In this document: in pieces, positions 1 to 10,309 of the stretch
Position numbering within the stretch: the stretch's first letter is position 1
Layout of the letters: the number at the start of each line of letters is the position of its first letter
From: Podospora comata
Taxonomy: Eukaryota > Ascomycota > Sordariomycetes > Sordariales > Podosporaceae
Reading direction: 5' to 3'
NCBI GenBank assembly: GCA_017354895.1
Contig: CP071493.1
Coordinates: 3,844,001-3,908,000 of the forward strand
DNA length: 64,000 bases
Translations under genes and position numbers: made by a program
The notes under the pieces: model-generated
The model's database searches: none
Seen by the model: only the letters and a program-made list of their open reading frames with translations
What the model was told of the DNA's origin: nothing

Positions 1-697
1 AGGTACATATATTAAAAACCCACGTCCCAACCGGCACATACCTCCTCGGCATCCCCTTCGCAATCGCATAATTCCCCGCCAGTATCACCAACACCTTGAT
101 CGCCGAGAAACCATGCAAAATCACCAAAAAAACCAGCGCAAACACAAAATCAAACGATGTCCGCTGACGAAATCGCATTTCCACCCCTTCGGCACTGTTT
201 TCTTTTACGTCACCCTTTGTGGTGACCATGTTGTACACTCTCCTGAGTAAAGGGTGAAAAAGTAACAATGCAGCCATGGCGGGGAGGTTCCGCCTGAATG
301 TTCGGTATTGGGCGTCTGAATTGTCGATTTTGCGGCCTGGGATCCAGCCTTCTGACAGAAAACGCTCGAACTTGGGGTAGCGGGGGTCCGAAGGGCGGGA
401 GACGGAGTAGGCGACGTAGAACATGGAGGGGACGGCGAGGAGGAAGACGAGGTAGTAGAGGTAGAATTCGGGGGTTTTCCACTTGGGGGGTGAGGCTCCA
501 TTGGTGGGGGGTTTGGGGGAGGTTGAGTCCCGTCGTTTATCGGGGGAACGGGCTTCGAGGGGGCGGTAGGGGACGCCCGAGGGGGTGGTGAAGCGGGTGT
601 CGAGGGTGTCGAGGGTGTAGATGTTTCGGAGGAGGGCCAGCGGGCCGGTGCCGGTGCCGCTGCCGCTGCCGCTGCCGCTGCCGCCGTTCGGCGCCAT
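1..697 (-). CDS. GUP1: GUP1-like membrane-bound O-acyltransferase (MBOAT), 5' part, cut by window edge
   Basis: Reading leftward from the ATG at 697 the frame stays open for 232 codons to the window edge, with no intron needed. After a Gly/Ser/Thr-Gly tract at residues 5-18 comes a region with the character of fungal Gup1: a hydrophobic segment (YLYYLVFLLAVPSMFYVAYS) followed by SRPSDPRYPKFERFLSEGW and the block EGVEMRFRQRTSFDFVF, then another membrane stretch ending in VPVGTWVFNIC. Gup1 is a multi-spanning ER MBOAT enzyme that remodels GPI anchors by adding a very long acyl chain (known from yeast); its human relatives are HHAT and HHATL. The catalytic histidine region lies beyond the window. 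The Gly tract is coded by a GCC/GCT-type microsatellite at about 648-690. Family assignment is from motif recognition, not a search. Confidence 0.85.
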   Translation of the reverse strand, partial: MAPNGGSGSGSGSGTGTGPLALLRNIYTLDTLDTRFTTPSGVPYRPLEARSPDKRRDSTSPKPPTNGASPPKWKTPEFYLYYLVFLLAVPSMFYVAYSVSRPSDPRYPKFERFLSEGWIPGRKIDNSDAQYRTFRRNLPAMAALLLFHPLLRRVYNMVTTKGDVKENSAEGVEMRFRQRTSFDFVFALVFLVILHGFSAIKVLVILAGNYAIAKGMPRRYVPVGTWVFNICT

Positions 698-1554
698 GGT
701 TGCGGTCACGGTTGGAGGGGATCGTTTGTTGTCGTCGAGTGGTGATGGGGGATGGAGGTGGTGGTTATATCATTTCCGCCCTTTGATTCGGAATCTCAAA
801 GGCGTAAAATGCCAATGGCAACTAAAGTAAACGACTGTGCTGAAGAAGATTGATAGATTTTTCAAAAGAAAAAAGAGTGGCTGTAGTCGGTTAAGCTAAA
901 AAGTGTCGAGAAATGGTGGTCAGAGGACATTCGTCTCGAGTTGCCCGGCTCCGTGTCTGTTCACAGGGGCGCGGTTGATGGTGTCAGCTGGAGCCCGCCA
1001 ACGGTGGAACCGCGGTCCAGCCCTTGTGTTACGGTTTGTGGGGTCGGTTGCCGCCGGCTGTGTTGAGCTGGGGGCGCACTGACCACTTTTTAACCCCTTT
1101 CTTGATGTTGCCCCTGAGCCCCTTTTTTGTTTTGGTGATGGTGAGGTTGTTATGGAACAGGCGGCGCGAAAAAAAAATGTGTAAATATCTGGGATATTTT
1201 GGTGTTTTGGACTGTTGAGGTCGGGAAAAATGTTTTTGGTCGGTGTTGGTGGGCAAATGTTGCGATGTTTTGAAATGGGCAGCTGTGGAAGTGGATGTAT
1301 GGGTCGGAGTGATGAATAACTTCAAGCTGGGATTTGTTATTTTGTTGGTTATTTGAGATATAAAGTTGAGCACCCAAAAGTGTTTAGTGTTGGAAGGTGC
1401 ATGAGCTGGCTTTGCTACACCTGAAGCCCAAGAAGTGAGTGCCCCAAGCAGTGCAGGAGCATGTATGAAAGTTGAAGCGGCAGTATATTGCCTCGGTTTT
1501 CTGCGTCAACAATTGCTCCTCGTGTCTGATGCACAATCATATCGCATGATGGCC

Positions 1555-1860
1555 GATAGCCATGTGGTCTTCGACGTGATCGTGAACCAGATACAAGGAG
1601 TGTTTTGCTTGGAATCTCACCTCAAACCGTTGGGAGTTCGAGCGCAGACTCGTTTCTTTTTCTTTTTCTGCATCACTATCATGACCGGCGTATGCCAAAG
1701 AAAGAGCACGAAGGATACAGTCCCCTATCTCAAACAAGAAGGTATTCTCTGCATAGGGTTAAAAGGCGCAGTTGTTTACGACGACGCATCCTTTAACCCC
1801 ATGTAGAGAATGTTTTGCTCTTCCCACCAGAACCCCAATGTCAAGTCGATGGGTTCGAAA
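1555..1860. repeat. Cluster of diverged direct and inverted short repeats
   Basis: Two stretches near 1600-1645 and 1800-1855 share the core GTGTTTTGCTT / ATGTTTTGCTC followed by a similar CACC...AACC pattern, so they read as diverged direct copies. In addition 1742-1768 and 1784-1811 form an imperfect inverted repeat (TATTCTCTGCATAGGG against CATTCTCTACATGGGG). Most mismatches are transitions. It could be a decayed repeat family; no coding or terminal features identify it. Confidence 0.4.
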
Positions 1861-2298
1861 CGTCGACCGATCATCATCTGTCCATTTTTTATGCCCTCGA
1901 GTCTTTGCTTCAGGCTTAAGAGCACCCCCGCCCCGCCATATAGCCTTCGTTTCCTGCCCAATTACTATCGTTCCTTGCATTTGGTTTATGGCCAAGTAGC
2001 ACGACCAAATGCCGGGGTGTGTTTTTTGTCGATTTTGAAGACTGCTCTGCTAATACGATCGTGTTCAAAACGTTCGCTGAGCGCTGTTCCTTTTTCCTTC
2101 CACACAGCCCGGACACACTCCCACATCTTTATTATGCACCAGCACAGTTAGGTATCGTTAGTCACATCAGCTCCTTTTCCTGCACCTCAAAGCCACCAAC
2201 AATCACTTACTCCACCCCCACAGCAACAAGGCCTTTCAACCAAATAATTTCATTCATTCTTCCCTTCATATACTCATCAATCATACTATTTACACCAC

Positions 2299-2341
2299 CC
2301 CGTCTCCCCATCCCGTCTCCCCATCCCGTCTCCCCATCCCT
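2299..2341. repeat. 13-bp minisatellite, about 3.3 copies
   Basis: The unit CCCGTCTCCCCAT occurs three times in perfect tandem (2299-2311, 2312-2324, 2325-2337) plus a partial copy, and directly abuts the stop codon of the minus-strand F-box gene. It would therefore form the start of that gene's 3' UTR. Confidence 0.9.
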
Positions 2342-3972
2342 CTACGCCCCCATAACCCCATAACTCCTCACCCTCGAAAAGAAAAAAGGCTTATCATTCC
2401 TCAGCGTAAACTCAGCCCAATCATCCGTCAGCCTATTCCAGCTATAAAACCCCCTCCAAGCCAACTTATTATTCCTCGCCCCCTTCCCCGCGCTCTTCAG
2501 CGTCAGATCCAACCTGTACACATACTTACTCACCCCCTCCGTCTCTACCATCACATCCCCTTCAATCTCGCTCAGACTAGCCCCCGGGTTATCCCCTGCC
2601 CTCGCCAACCTCCACCTCCCCTTTAGCGCTGACTCCATCACATGCCCCGAATGGTGGGAGGCATAAGTCTCACGGGTAAGGTGGTGAACCACATCATTTG
2701 GTTCCGCTGTAGTCAACAGTGACAAACAAGTCCCGTCCCGGAAAAATCGTAGGTACCGGTAGTACGTCACAACATGAATCGGCGCCCCCCAAGTGATACT
2801 GTTCGAATTAGCCATCCCGCTCCGGACGTAGTTCACAGTGCTGATATAACACCCATTAAACCTCAACCTCGGACGAAGACGGAACATCCGTTGCCAACTC
2901 GACCCGTAAAGGCTGTTGAAAAACGCCAGCGTATTGGCTGTCGATTCATCAGCCAACTTCTCCGCCCGTTTCTCCAGGTCAAAAACTGGCACAACAAAAC
3001 CATCTTCTTGTTCAGTCTCCGTTGGCGAAGTCGCACCGCTGCTTTGCATAAACACCTCCGCAGCAGCCGCCTCTTCAGCCGCCTCCCGCTCGAGATCCTC
3101 CTCGGCAAGCGGCTCCCAAGTGATCTGCCTCTGCCAGTGGTAGTGCATCCCCCCAAAACCAAACTCCACCCCCAAACAAATCCGCCGCCATATCCTATCC
3201 TCCGTTACGACCAAAAACGCAAGCCGCTTGCATACCTGCGCCAGACGAACAAAGTCACCCACATCCGCGACAGCAACGTCACGGAGGATGTGAACAAGTA
3301 TCTCATCAGGCAGGTTCGAAATCGGGCAGGGAGGCTGAGGCATGCCCTCGATTTCTGGCGGCACCGGCTCAATAGTCAAACCCGCAAAACTGGCGATGAG
3401 CTCCTTCATAGTCTGAGGCTGATCGGCTTTTACATCCCCCGGTGCCGCAGCCGTAGAGGAATCCCCCGACTTTGGTGCTGCCATCTTTTGGGGAAATTTC
3501 GCCCTGGGGAAGTGCTTCGCTTTGTAGTTTTGATCGACTTGGTCGTCCATCTGAATGTTGGGTCAGCAGTCAGTTCCAGTTAGAGTGTAGGAGGAGCAAG
3601 ACATACCCTAAACGCCTTTCTATACAGCCTCAAACTATCCCCCAAATTCCCCGCCGCCTCCCTTTCCACAGCCTTCTCATAATGCTCGAGAGCGGTGATT
3701 GGCTCCTTCTTAGTGGGCACAGCGGCAACTCCTGTAATTGTGGCCGGCTGTCCGGGTTCATCAAACACCTTTGTAGGTACATAATCCTCCTCATACTCCT
3801 TGGCGATCGGCTTCTTCGTAGGATGAGGCGGCTTCCTCGACCCCGTCGATGGTCCAGCCGTAGCATGTTGATGCTGACGGGGGCGGTGTGACTGCTGATG
3901 TCTAGCCCTGACCTCAGCCCTCCACTGCTCCCTAAACGACTCAAGATCGGGGTTTGTCTCTGAAGATTCCAT
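2342..3972 (-). CDS. HRT3: F-box protein of the HRT3/Pof7/FBXO9 family
   Basis: Two exons, 3972..3607 and 3550..2342, joined across a 56-bp intron (donor GTATGT, branch CTAAC, acceptor CAG) give 524 aa. The join restores a phase-0 frame (LRLYRKAFR then MDDQVDQNY), as in the MIT/TPR-like helical segment of this family (about residues 85-140). The F-box lies at about residues 198-247 (PISNLPDEILVHILR ... CKRLAF ... IWRRIC). The C-terminal half, with tryptophan-rich blocks such as KLAWRGFYSWNRL, matches the conserved substrate-side domain of FBXO9. The family works as substrate receptors of SCF (Skp1-cullin-F-box) ubiquitin ligases. An ATG at 4080 would add 36 residues but looks less natural than MESSE at 3972. 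Family call is by motif and architecture. Confidence 0.87.
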
Positions 3973-4795
3973 TTTGTTCAACAAATGTGATGATGAGTGA
4001 GACTTGCAAATGCCGAGAGGTCCGTCCGTGTGGCGATTGTGATGTCGACGACTTGGTCGGTTGAAGTGAGGAAAATGCAACCGGAAGAGAATCCAGTCTT
4101 GTAATAAAATAGGTAACTCAAACTAAAGACGGGCTCGTTCACCACAAAATAATTAAAACAGTCATCGATTCATCGAAAGCGGTGATGTGCATATTTACGA
4201 GGAGGAGGTTGTGTCATTCGGCGAGCGGATGGGGATAAGAGTTCTGGCCAGCGCGATAAGCAAGCTTGGGCCACCCACTGAAGATCGGAGTTAACACGCA
4301 CTGTGACGTTCTGCCAAGCCTCCCGAGTTCTTTTGTGTCTTTGAATATCTTCAAAACAATGTCGCGGCTTTTGAAGAGCATGATGGCTGTTTTCCACATA
4401 AACCATCACATATGACCATATTCAGGTGCCGAGACATTCATTACTCATCATCAGTGACACAACCAGACAGCATCAGCAGCCTTCTCCCCGAGTGTGACTC
4501 TTATATCTTGGAGGACAAAAGACAACGGCACCCATGGGCTCTCCAGCATGCGCCAGTCGCACCGAGTAAGCAAGTAGGTAAGTTGGTTGGAAGATCACAC
4601 GTCAAGATAGACTGTCTAATGAACGCCAGGCAAAATGAACTAACCCTGAATCTCACGGCTCTCACAAGAAAAGAATTCGCTCCACGCTTTGCTGACACAG
4701 CTTCAGTAGCCCCTATTTACCCCTGAGCCAGATTCGTATACAAGATTGTCAATCGACACTAAGCCAACCAATCATACAGATCCTGAAGGTAACCT
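3973..4795. other. Intergenic region
   Basis: Contains the promoter side of the F-box gene on the minus strand, and 5' flank of the ribokinase relic. No convincing coding sequence was seen; the short frames at 4170-4726 show no family features. Confidence 0.5.
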
Positions 4796-5427
4796 TGACT
4801 TCCGGAGAGCCTCGTGCTCCCCTTGGAATTTGTTGTGTTTGGGAAACAATTGCTGTCAGAGGGTGATCGGAATGGCATCGACTTTTGCCTCAACGCGGCG
4901 CCTGCGACCCCCGTCGGCAAGTGCTTCTACCGGCACCTCACGCACTTGCTTGTCAACGAATCGGAAGCGGCCATCATGTCGGGCCGGGATAGGGACGAGG
5001 TCAACCAAGACAGCTGGTCGACCATCGCACCCGAGTTTCTAGACCGTGGCGTGAAGAATGTGGTCATCACGCTGGCCGCCCTGGGCGCGTTCTACGCCAA
5101 TGCCGATGGCAGCGCTCACTGCCCTGCGTATGACGTTGCCGTCAAGGACACCACCGGAGCAGGGTAAAGCTGGAACCCTTACAGGCACTGAGCTGCCTCT
5201 AGTTATTCTGTACGAGCGCTAATAGGAACAGGGATACCTTTACCGGGGCTTGTTCTTCAGACTACCTACGCCAAAAGGCCAAAGGGACTTGGGACATCAG
5301 AAGCGCTGTCGTTCGTGCAAACAAAGCTGCGGCAATGACCATCATGAATGTCGGAGCGCAGGATGGCATCCCGTGGTCGGACGAGATAGATAGATTTGAT
5401 GCTCCTCACAGTGAGGCTTCCATTTGA
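4796..5427 (+). pseudogene. Truncated PfkB/ribokinase-like sugar kinase (C-terminal half only)
   Basis: The frame from about 4799 reads into clear ribokinase features: NESEAA (the NxxE Mg2+-binding motif), the VVITLAALGAFY strand and, after a 68-bp intron at 5164-5231 (branch GCTAAT, acceptor CAG), the anion-hole/catalytic-base motif DTTGAGDTFTGA. It then reads to a stop at 5425-5427. The N-terminal half of the family, with the substrate lid and sugar-binding DNG/GG motifs, is absent: an in-frame TGA lies at 4796-4798, and I find no matching exon in the preceding 800 bp. There is also no ATG before the middle of the NESEAA region. The intact splice sites and motif codons suggest a fairly recent loss of the 5' half, or a 5' exon I failed to recognise. 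Confidence 0.7.
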
Positions 5428-6136
5428 GCGGGCAACAGACCAGGGCCGAGTGGTGCAAAAGTGAACGAGGGAGAAACCGGAGACCAGAAACCGTTTAAAA
5501 TATAGTTGGATGAATCCTTCAGTTATTTCAGCTTCTGAACTTAGATTTTGCTAGAGCTCCCCCATTATCTGCTCAATAACCTCTGCAGCACGCCGCTCTC
5601 TCCTCAAATCCTGCCAGTCCTCCATGGGCGCACCGGGTGTATAAAGTCGTAGCCATCCCTCCGCTCCGCCATCTTCCGGAAAACGGCCTGCATCCCTTGT
5701 TTTACGGCAAGGAGGTGCCGGATTTCCACACATCCTTGCCTTTCCACTTGCAGGGAACGGCGACGCCTAGCGTGGCAAAGTTTTTCTCTGTTGTGTGACG
5801 GTTGCGGTATCCATCTTGAGCTCACAGGAGAGCTAGTTTCTTTGTTCAACATCGCCCCTTTCAACAACAGCATCAAACAACAGCATCAAACAACAGCATC
5901 AAACAATAGCATCAAACAACAGCATCAAACAACAGCATCAAACAACAGCATCAAACAACAGCAGAAATGTCTGGAGAATCCAACTTGAGAATAACCAGTT
6001 AAACTTACACCTACTCGTTCTTCATGGGAATAGCATGCTTCACAGCACATATCGGATCTTTTAAGTAAGACCAAGAAACTAAGAATGTGACAAGCATCCT
6101 GTAACCGCATCTTAGAAGTATATTCTCCTCACCTTT
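5428..6136. other. Intergenic region with a minisatellite
   Basis: Besides the 13-bp minisatellite at 5865-5962, I see no gene or RNA in this stretch. The frames on the minus strand at 5551-5876 show no family features. Confidence 0.5.
5865..5962. repeat. 13-bp minisatellite, seven copies plus a partial one
   Basis: The unit CAACAGCATCAAA is repeated at 5865, 5878, 5891, 5904, 5917, 5930 and about 5943, followed by a partial CAACAGCA. Copies are nearly identical (one has TAG in place of CAG), which points to recent expansion by slippage. Confidence 0.92.
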
Positions 6137-6194
6137 GAATGCCGAGCTAGTACTCAGATGGGTGACCACTGTGGAATCCTCAGTGTTGTGTGTT
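6137..6194 (+). pseudogene. 5S rRNA fragment (3' half), pseudogene
   Basis: Over about 60 bp this matches the 3' half of the complete 5S gene at 46128-46246 of this window, with six mismatches. Shared blocks are CTAGTACTCAG, GGGTGACCACT, GGAATCCTC and the terminal GTTGT.TGTTTTTG including the T-run. Five of the six differences are transitions. The 5' half is not recognisable, apart from a weak similarity near 6108. Dispersed 5S genes and 5S pseudogenes are well known in Neurospora and relatives. Confidence 0.8.
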
Positions 6195-6511
6195 TTTGTT
6201 CTTTTTTGCTTTCTATCTTCTCTTCCATATAAACCTGATATTAGGGAGGTGAGAGAAGTAAACCTGAGATGGACCTCTTTCGCTTGCCATAGTCAACAAT
6301 TGCAACACAGCCTTCAGCCAGAAATATGAACTTGACAATGCCTATTGTACATAGAAGAATCCAGAAAGCAGAAGAAAAAAGTATACGGTCATAAAGGGAA
6401 TCTATAGAGCAAGGCTTTTAGGTACTTTTATCGTGATTTCAAAACTACCAACACCACACGCCATGCCGATCCCGTTAGCTCACTGATTATTTCACTTTGA
6501 AATCAACAGTC

Positions 6512-9127
6512 TTAAAGGCTAAGCTCCTTCATCTTCTCCTCCAACCATTGTTGAGCCTTGGTGACGGCCTCATCAAGCTTCTCAGGGTTGGAACCAGCAC
6601 CCTGGCGACTGGGCTCCTTACCGCCCGTCTTACCGCCAATCTACTCGATCTTATTAGCTTTTGTCTTTTGTTGGTCATTTATACTCGGGGCAAACTCACA
6701 ATCTCGGTAACAGCAGCAGTCCACTGCTCAGCGGTAACACCCTTCAAGTCGGTACCGACATAAACACCATGTACGACAGCCTCATCCTTGCTTCCAGCAA
6801 ACAGATACACACTCTTGGCCTTGTCCTTGCTCTTGTAGTAAGTCATCACCTCAGAGATGGCCTTGGCGTTGGCAGAGATGGGCAAGTGCCCAACGAACGC
6901 CTTGGCGTCCTTGTTCTTCTCATCGGCAAAGAACTTTTGAACGGTAGACAGAGCAGTCCCGCTCTCAGCCTTTTGCCTCTTCTTTTGCTCGTCAAGGACT
7001 GACTTCTGAATGGTGGCAAACTTCTTACGCAACTCTTCCTTGGTCAAGACGGAGATGACGAGAGCATCGAGATCGACGGACGCAGCCTTGACCAACGAAA
7101 CCTTCTCGGGGCCAAACTCCAAGGCAGCGATGTGATCGAGTCTGTCGCTGAAGTCCTTGGCGTCTTGCTGAGCCTGGTGGGCACCGGCGCCCGTGTAGGC
7201 GACGATACGTCTGATACCCTTGGCAATACCGCTTTCCTCAACAACGATCAGGTCCTTGATGAGGCCAGTGGCGTCAACGTGAGTACCACCGCAGAACTCA
7301 ACGCTGAACTGGCGCCACTCAGGGTTCTTGGGGTCCTTGAGCATCTCCTCAACAGAGGCACCGACGGACACCACTCTGACAGGGTCAGGGTACGTCTCAC
7401 CAAAGACGGCACGAAGGCCGTTGATTTCTCTAGCCTCGGCGAGGGCAACATCCTTGGCGTACACCTTGAGGTTCTTGCGGATATCGGCGTTGGAGAGCTC
7501 CTCAATGCGCTTGATCTCGGGCAGTGTCACCTGCGTCTTGTGGCTGAAATCGAAGCGCAGCTTGTCCTGATCGACGAGCGAGCCGGCCTGGTTGACCGTA
7601 TCGCCGAGCACTTCTCTCAGGGCATGGTTGAGAACGTGAGTGCCGGTGTGGTTGTTGCGGATGGGTTGGCGACGGAGCTCGTCAAATTCACACTTGACGA
7701 CATCACCAGCCTTCAAGTTGCCGTACTCGAGGAAACCGGAGTGAACGACGTAACCACCGAATTCTTGAGTATCGAGGACCTTGAACTCAGCTTCATCGTC
7801 AATGATGATCCGACCAGTGTCGGCAACCTGACCACCGGATTCAGCGTAGAAGTTGGTCTTGTCGAGGATGATGCCCAGGGGCGTCTTTGGTGGCACATCC
7901 TTGCTGTTCTCGATAAACTCGGAACCGTTGAAGATGAGCTGGATTTTACCTTCGCTGCTCTGCGCAGAGTATTTGGCCTCCGAGTCCGTCCGGGGGATGT
8001 TCCGGTCATTCTCCAACTCGGAAATGTGATGAACCGTGAGCTTAGGGAAGGTGGTGACGGCTTCCTTGACCGCCTTGGAAGCCTCGCGAGCCTTCTCCTG
8101 GGCAACCTTGACCTCCTCTTCGTCGATGGTAAGGCCGCGCTCCTCGGCCATCAACTTGGTGAGATCCACTGGGAAACCAAAGGTATCGTACAGACGCCAA
8201 ACATCGGCACCGGAAAGCTTCTTCTCGCCAGCCTTGGTCGCAGCAGCGGCATACTTCTCAAACATGGCCTCACCACGGTCGAGGGTAACAGCGAAAGCAA
8301 CCTCCTCCTCATCAAGGATTTCTTTGATATCGGCCTCCTTCTTCTTGAGCTCGGGAAATTGCTCGCCCATCTGTTCGACCAAAGCAGGAAGAATCTGGGA
8401 GAAGAAAGAACCAATGTTGGCATTGAGGTACTTCCTGGCGTAGCGGACACCTCTGCGGAGAACACGGCGAACGACGTAACCGCGGCCGATGTTGCCGGGA
8501 ACAGCACCATCAGCGATGGAGAAGGAGAGGAGACGAATGTGGTCGGCAACAACACGGAGCGCGGTATCGACACCATCGACGTCGTCCTTGCCGTACTTGT
8601 CGCTGTATGGGCGGGAACCGCTCACTTCGACGATCTTGGCGAACAGAGGGGCGAAAACATCGGTATCATAGTTGGAAGACTTGTGCTGGAGGGCAGATAC
8701 CAGACGCTCAAAACCCATACCGGTATCAATGTGCTTTGCGGGGAGAGGCTTGAGGCTCCTGTCCTTTTGCCTGTCGTATTGCATGAAGACGTTGTTCCAG
8801 ATCTCTACCACGAGAGGGTCGTCCTGGTTGACGAGATGCGCAGCATTTCTCCCACCAACCTTGTCGTAATGAACCTCGGAGCACGGCCCGCATGGCCCTT
8901 GGTCGCCCATTTCCCAGAAATTGTCCTTCATGTTGCCGGGAAGGATGTGGTCCTCTGGTACTCCTTGGTCGAGCCAGAGCTGCTTGGCCTCGAGATCTGG
9001 TTCCAGGCCCATGGCTTCGTTGCCCTCGAAGTAGGTCACATAGAGGCGATTAGGGTCGAGACCGTACACCTTGGTGAGCAACTCCCATGTCCACCCAATA
9101 GCCTCCCTCTTGAAGTAGTCGCCAAAC

Positions 9128-9159
<32 letters not shown>

Positions 9160-9811
9160 ATGGTAGGAATCCTTGCCTACATCGTCAAGGTCGTTGTGCT
9201 TTCCACCGGCACGGATGCACTTTTGTGTGTCGGCAGCACGCTTGAGCGCAGCCATGGGCTCAGTCTTGCCTACTGTTCCCAGGAACAGAGGCTTGAACTG
9301 GGCCATGCCCGAGTTGATGAAGAGCAGTGTCGGGTCATTGTGAGGCACGACCGACGACGATGGGACTGAGGTGTGAGGTTAGCACAGGCTGTTGTAGAAG
9401 AGAAGCTAGACTAGATTGAAGCGCATAGCTGGTGCGAATACATGGCTCGAAGGATGATTTTTTGCACAAGTGTGTGGCGATATCAACCCCACCAAGGTCA
9501 ACTTGATCTTGGTGGTTATGATAAGACTGATGAGGCTTGCTGGACCACTGCTACAATCATTGTGATTGTTTTCTGCAAGACATGCAACTCTCTTTGAGCA
9601 GAGAAATAGAGAAATATCCAGCTTTGAATAAGGGCCTCTTTGCTGTGGTCATCCTTCGGCCTGTGTGACCAGCAGCCAGCATATTTCGATACGGCGTGCA
9701 TGGAGGGGTAATAGTGTATCGATATCACATACCGATGGTGTGGCCCCGCTCTTCAAAGAACTTCAAAAACGTCTCCCGGACGCGGGGGCCTGTCCACTGG
9801 GGTTCCGTCAT
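6512..9811 (-). CDS. ALA1: Alanyl-tRNA synthetase (cytoplasmic; probably also mitochondrial)
   Basis: Exons 9811..9733, 9365..6700 and 6640..6512 give 957 aa, the usual length for eukaryotic AlaRS. Intron 1 is 367 bp (9366-9732) and intron 2 is 59 bp (6641-6699). Splicing gives [20 protein letters not shown], the class II motif 1 region, and at the end [10 protein letters not shown]. Other landmarks are [15 protein letters not shown] (motif 2 region), [12 protein letters not shown] (motif 3), the editing-site [11 protein letters not shown] with HxxxH, and [10 protein letters not shown] with the zinc-binding Cys/His. It attaches alanine to tRNA-Ala and edits mischarged Ser and Gly. The frame is open upstream of the ATG for about 260 codons, and the proximal part is Arg/Ser-rich, so a mitochondrial form may start upstream (see findings). 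In yeast the one ALA1 gene supplies both compartments. Confidence 0.97.
9366..9732 (-). other. Unusually long first intron of the AlaRS gene
   Basis: The donor GTATGT follows codon 26 and the acceptor CTCAG lies at 9366-9370. At 367 bp this intron is several times longer than every other intron inferred in the window (51-128 bp). It holds no recognised gene. It separates the initiation region from the catalytic body, so it could host isoform-specific promoter or splicing signals; that is inference. Confidence 0.75.
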
Positions 9812-10309
9812 GGTGTGGTGTAGGCGTTTGAGGTGCGAAGGGAGATGATGACGGGTTCGATAGTAATCCAACAAAGCAGAGGCAGCGTAGTAGGAAGCCG
9901 GGGCTGCAGTCCGGAGGGCGGAGGTGGGTGCTCGAAAGTTCGAGAGTGTTGAAGATGGCGGGGTCAAACGGGTTTTGTGGTGGAAGGTTCGCGAGCAATG
10001 ACTCAAATTCACCACAAAAGCCGATTGATAGCGCGTGCCGCCCCAGCTCCTGGACCGCTCGCGGCAAGACCACCGTAACCACAACGCCTTTTCCATCCGT
10101 CCTTTTCTCACAACCTTCCTCTCTCTCTTTCTCTCTCTCTCTAAAACCTCTTCGCGATATCGGCCTTTTCCCTTTATCTCAAACCAGTCCCAATCAATCT
10201 CCCAATCTCCTGTCCTAAAGTTCCCGAATCCCACCTTGATTGGCGCGCATTCCGACACCTCACCTAAGGCAATTGGCGAAACAGAGTTACAGGGAAGAGG
10301 GAGAAATAA
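9812..10309. promoter_or_regulatory. Shared divergent promoter region of AlaRS and the 10310 gene
   Basis: About 500 bp separates two divergently transcribed genes. It contains a CT-rich tract at about 10110-10145 (repeated CTCTCTCT), a common feature of promoters and 5' UTRs in filamentous fungi. The part next to AlaRS (9812-10096) is also open in the AlaRS frame and may code a mitochondrial leader. No specific factor site is claimed. Confidence 0.5.

Larger units (their letters stand above)
698..2341. other. Intergenic region between GUP1 and the F-box gene
   Basis: No open frame here looks like a conserved protein. It holds the divergent upstream region of GUP1 on the left and the 3' flank of the F-box gene on the right. 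Two internal structures are visible: a cluster of diverged direct and inverted repeats at about 1555-1860, and a 13-bp minisatellite at 2299-2341. Confidence 0.6.

Noticed and set aside
2774-3583. A 269-codon plus-strand frame opposite the F-box gene
   Set aside because: Antisense shadow of a well-supported gene, with Arg/Pro-rich composition typical of reversed GC-rich codons.
7132-9369. A 745-codon open frame on the plus strand opposite AlaRS
   Set aside because: It mirrors the AlaRS coding sequence. Strong GC-rich wobble bias leaves the antisense frame free of stops. It has no domain features.
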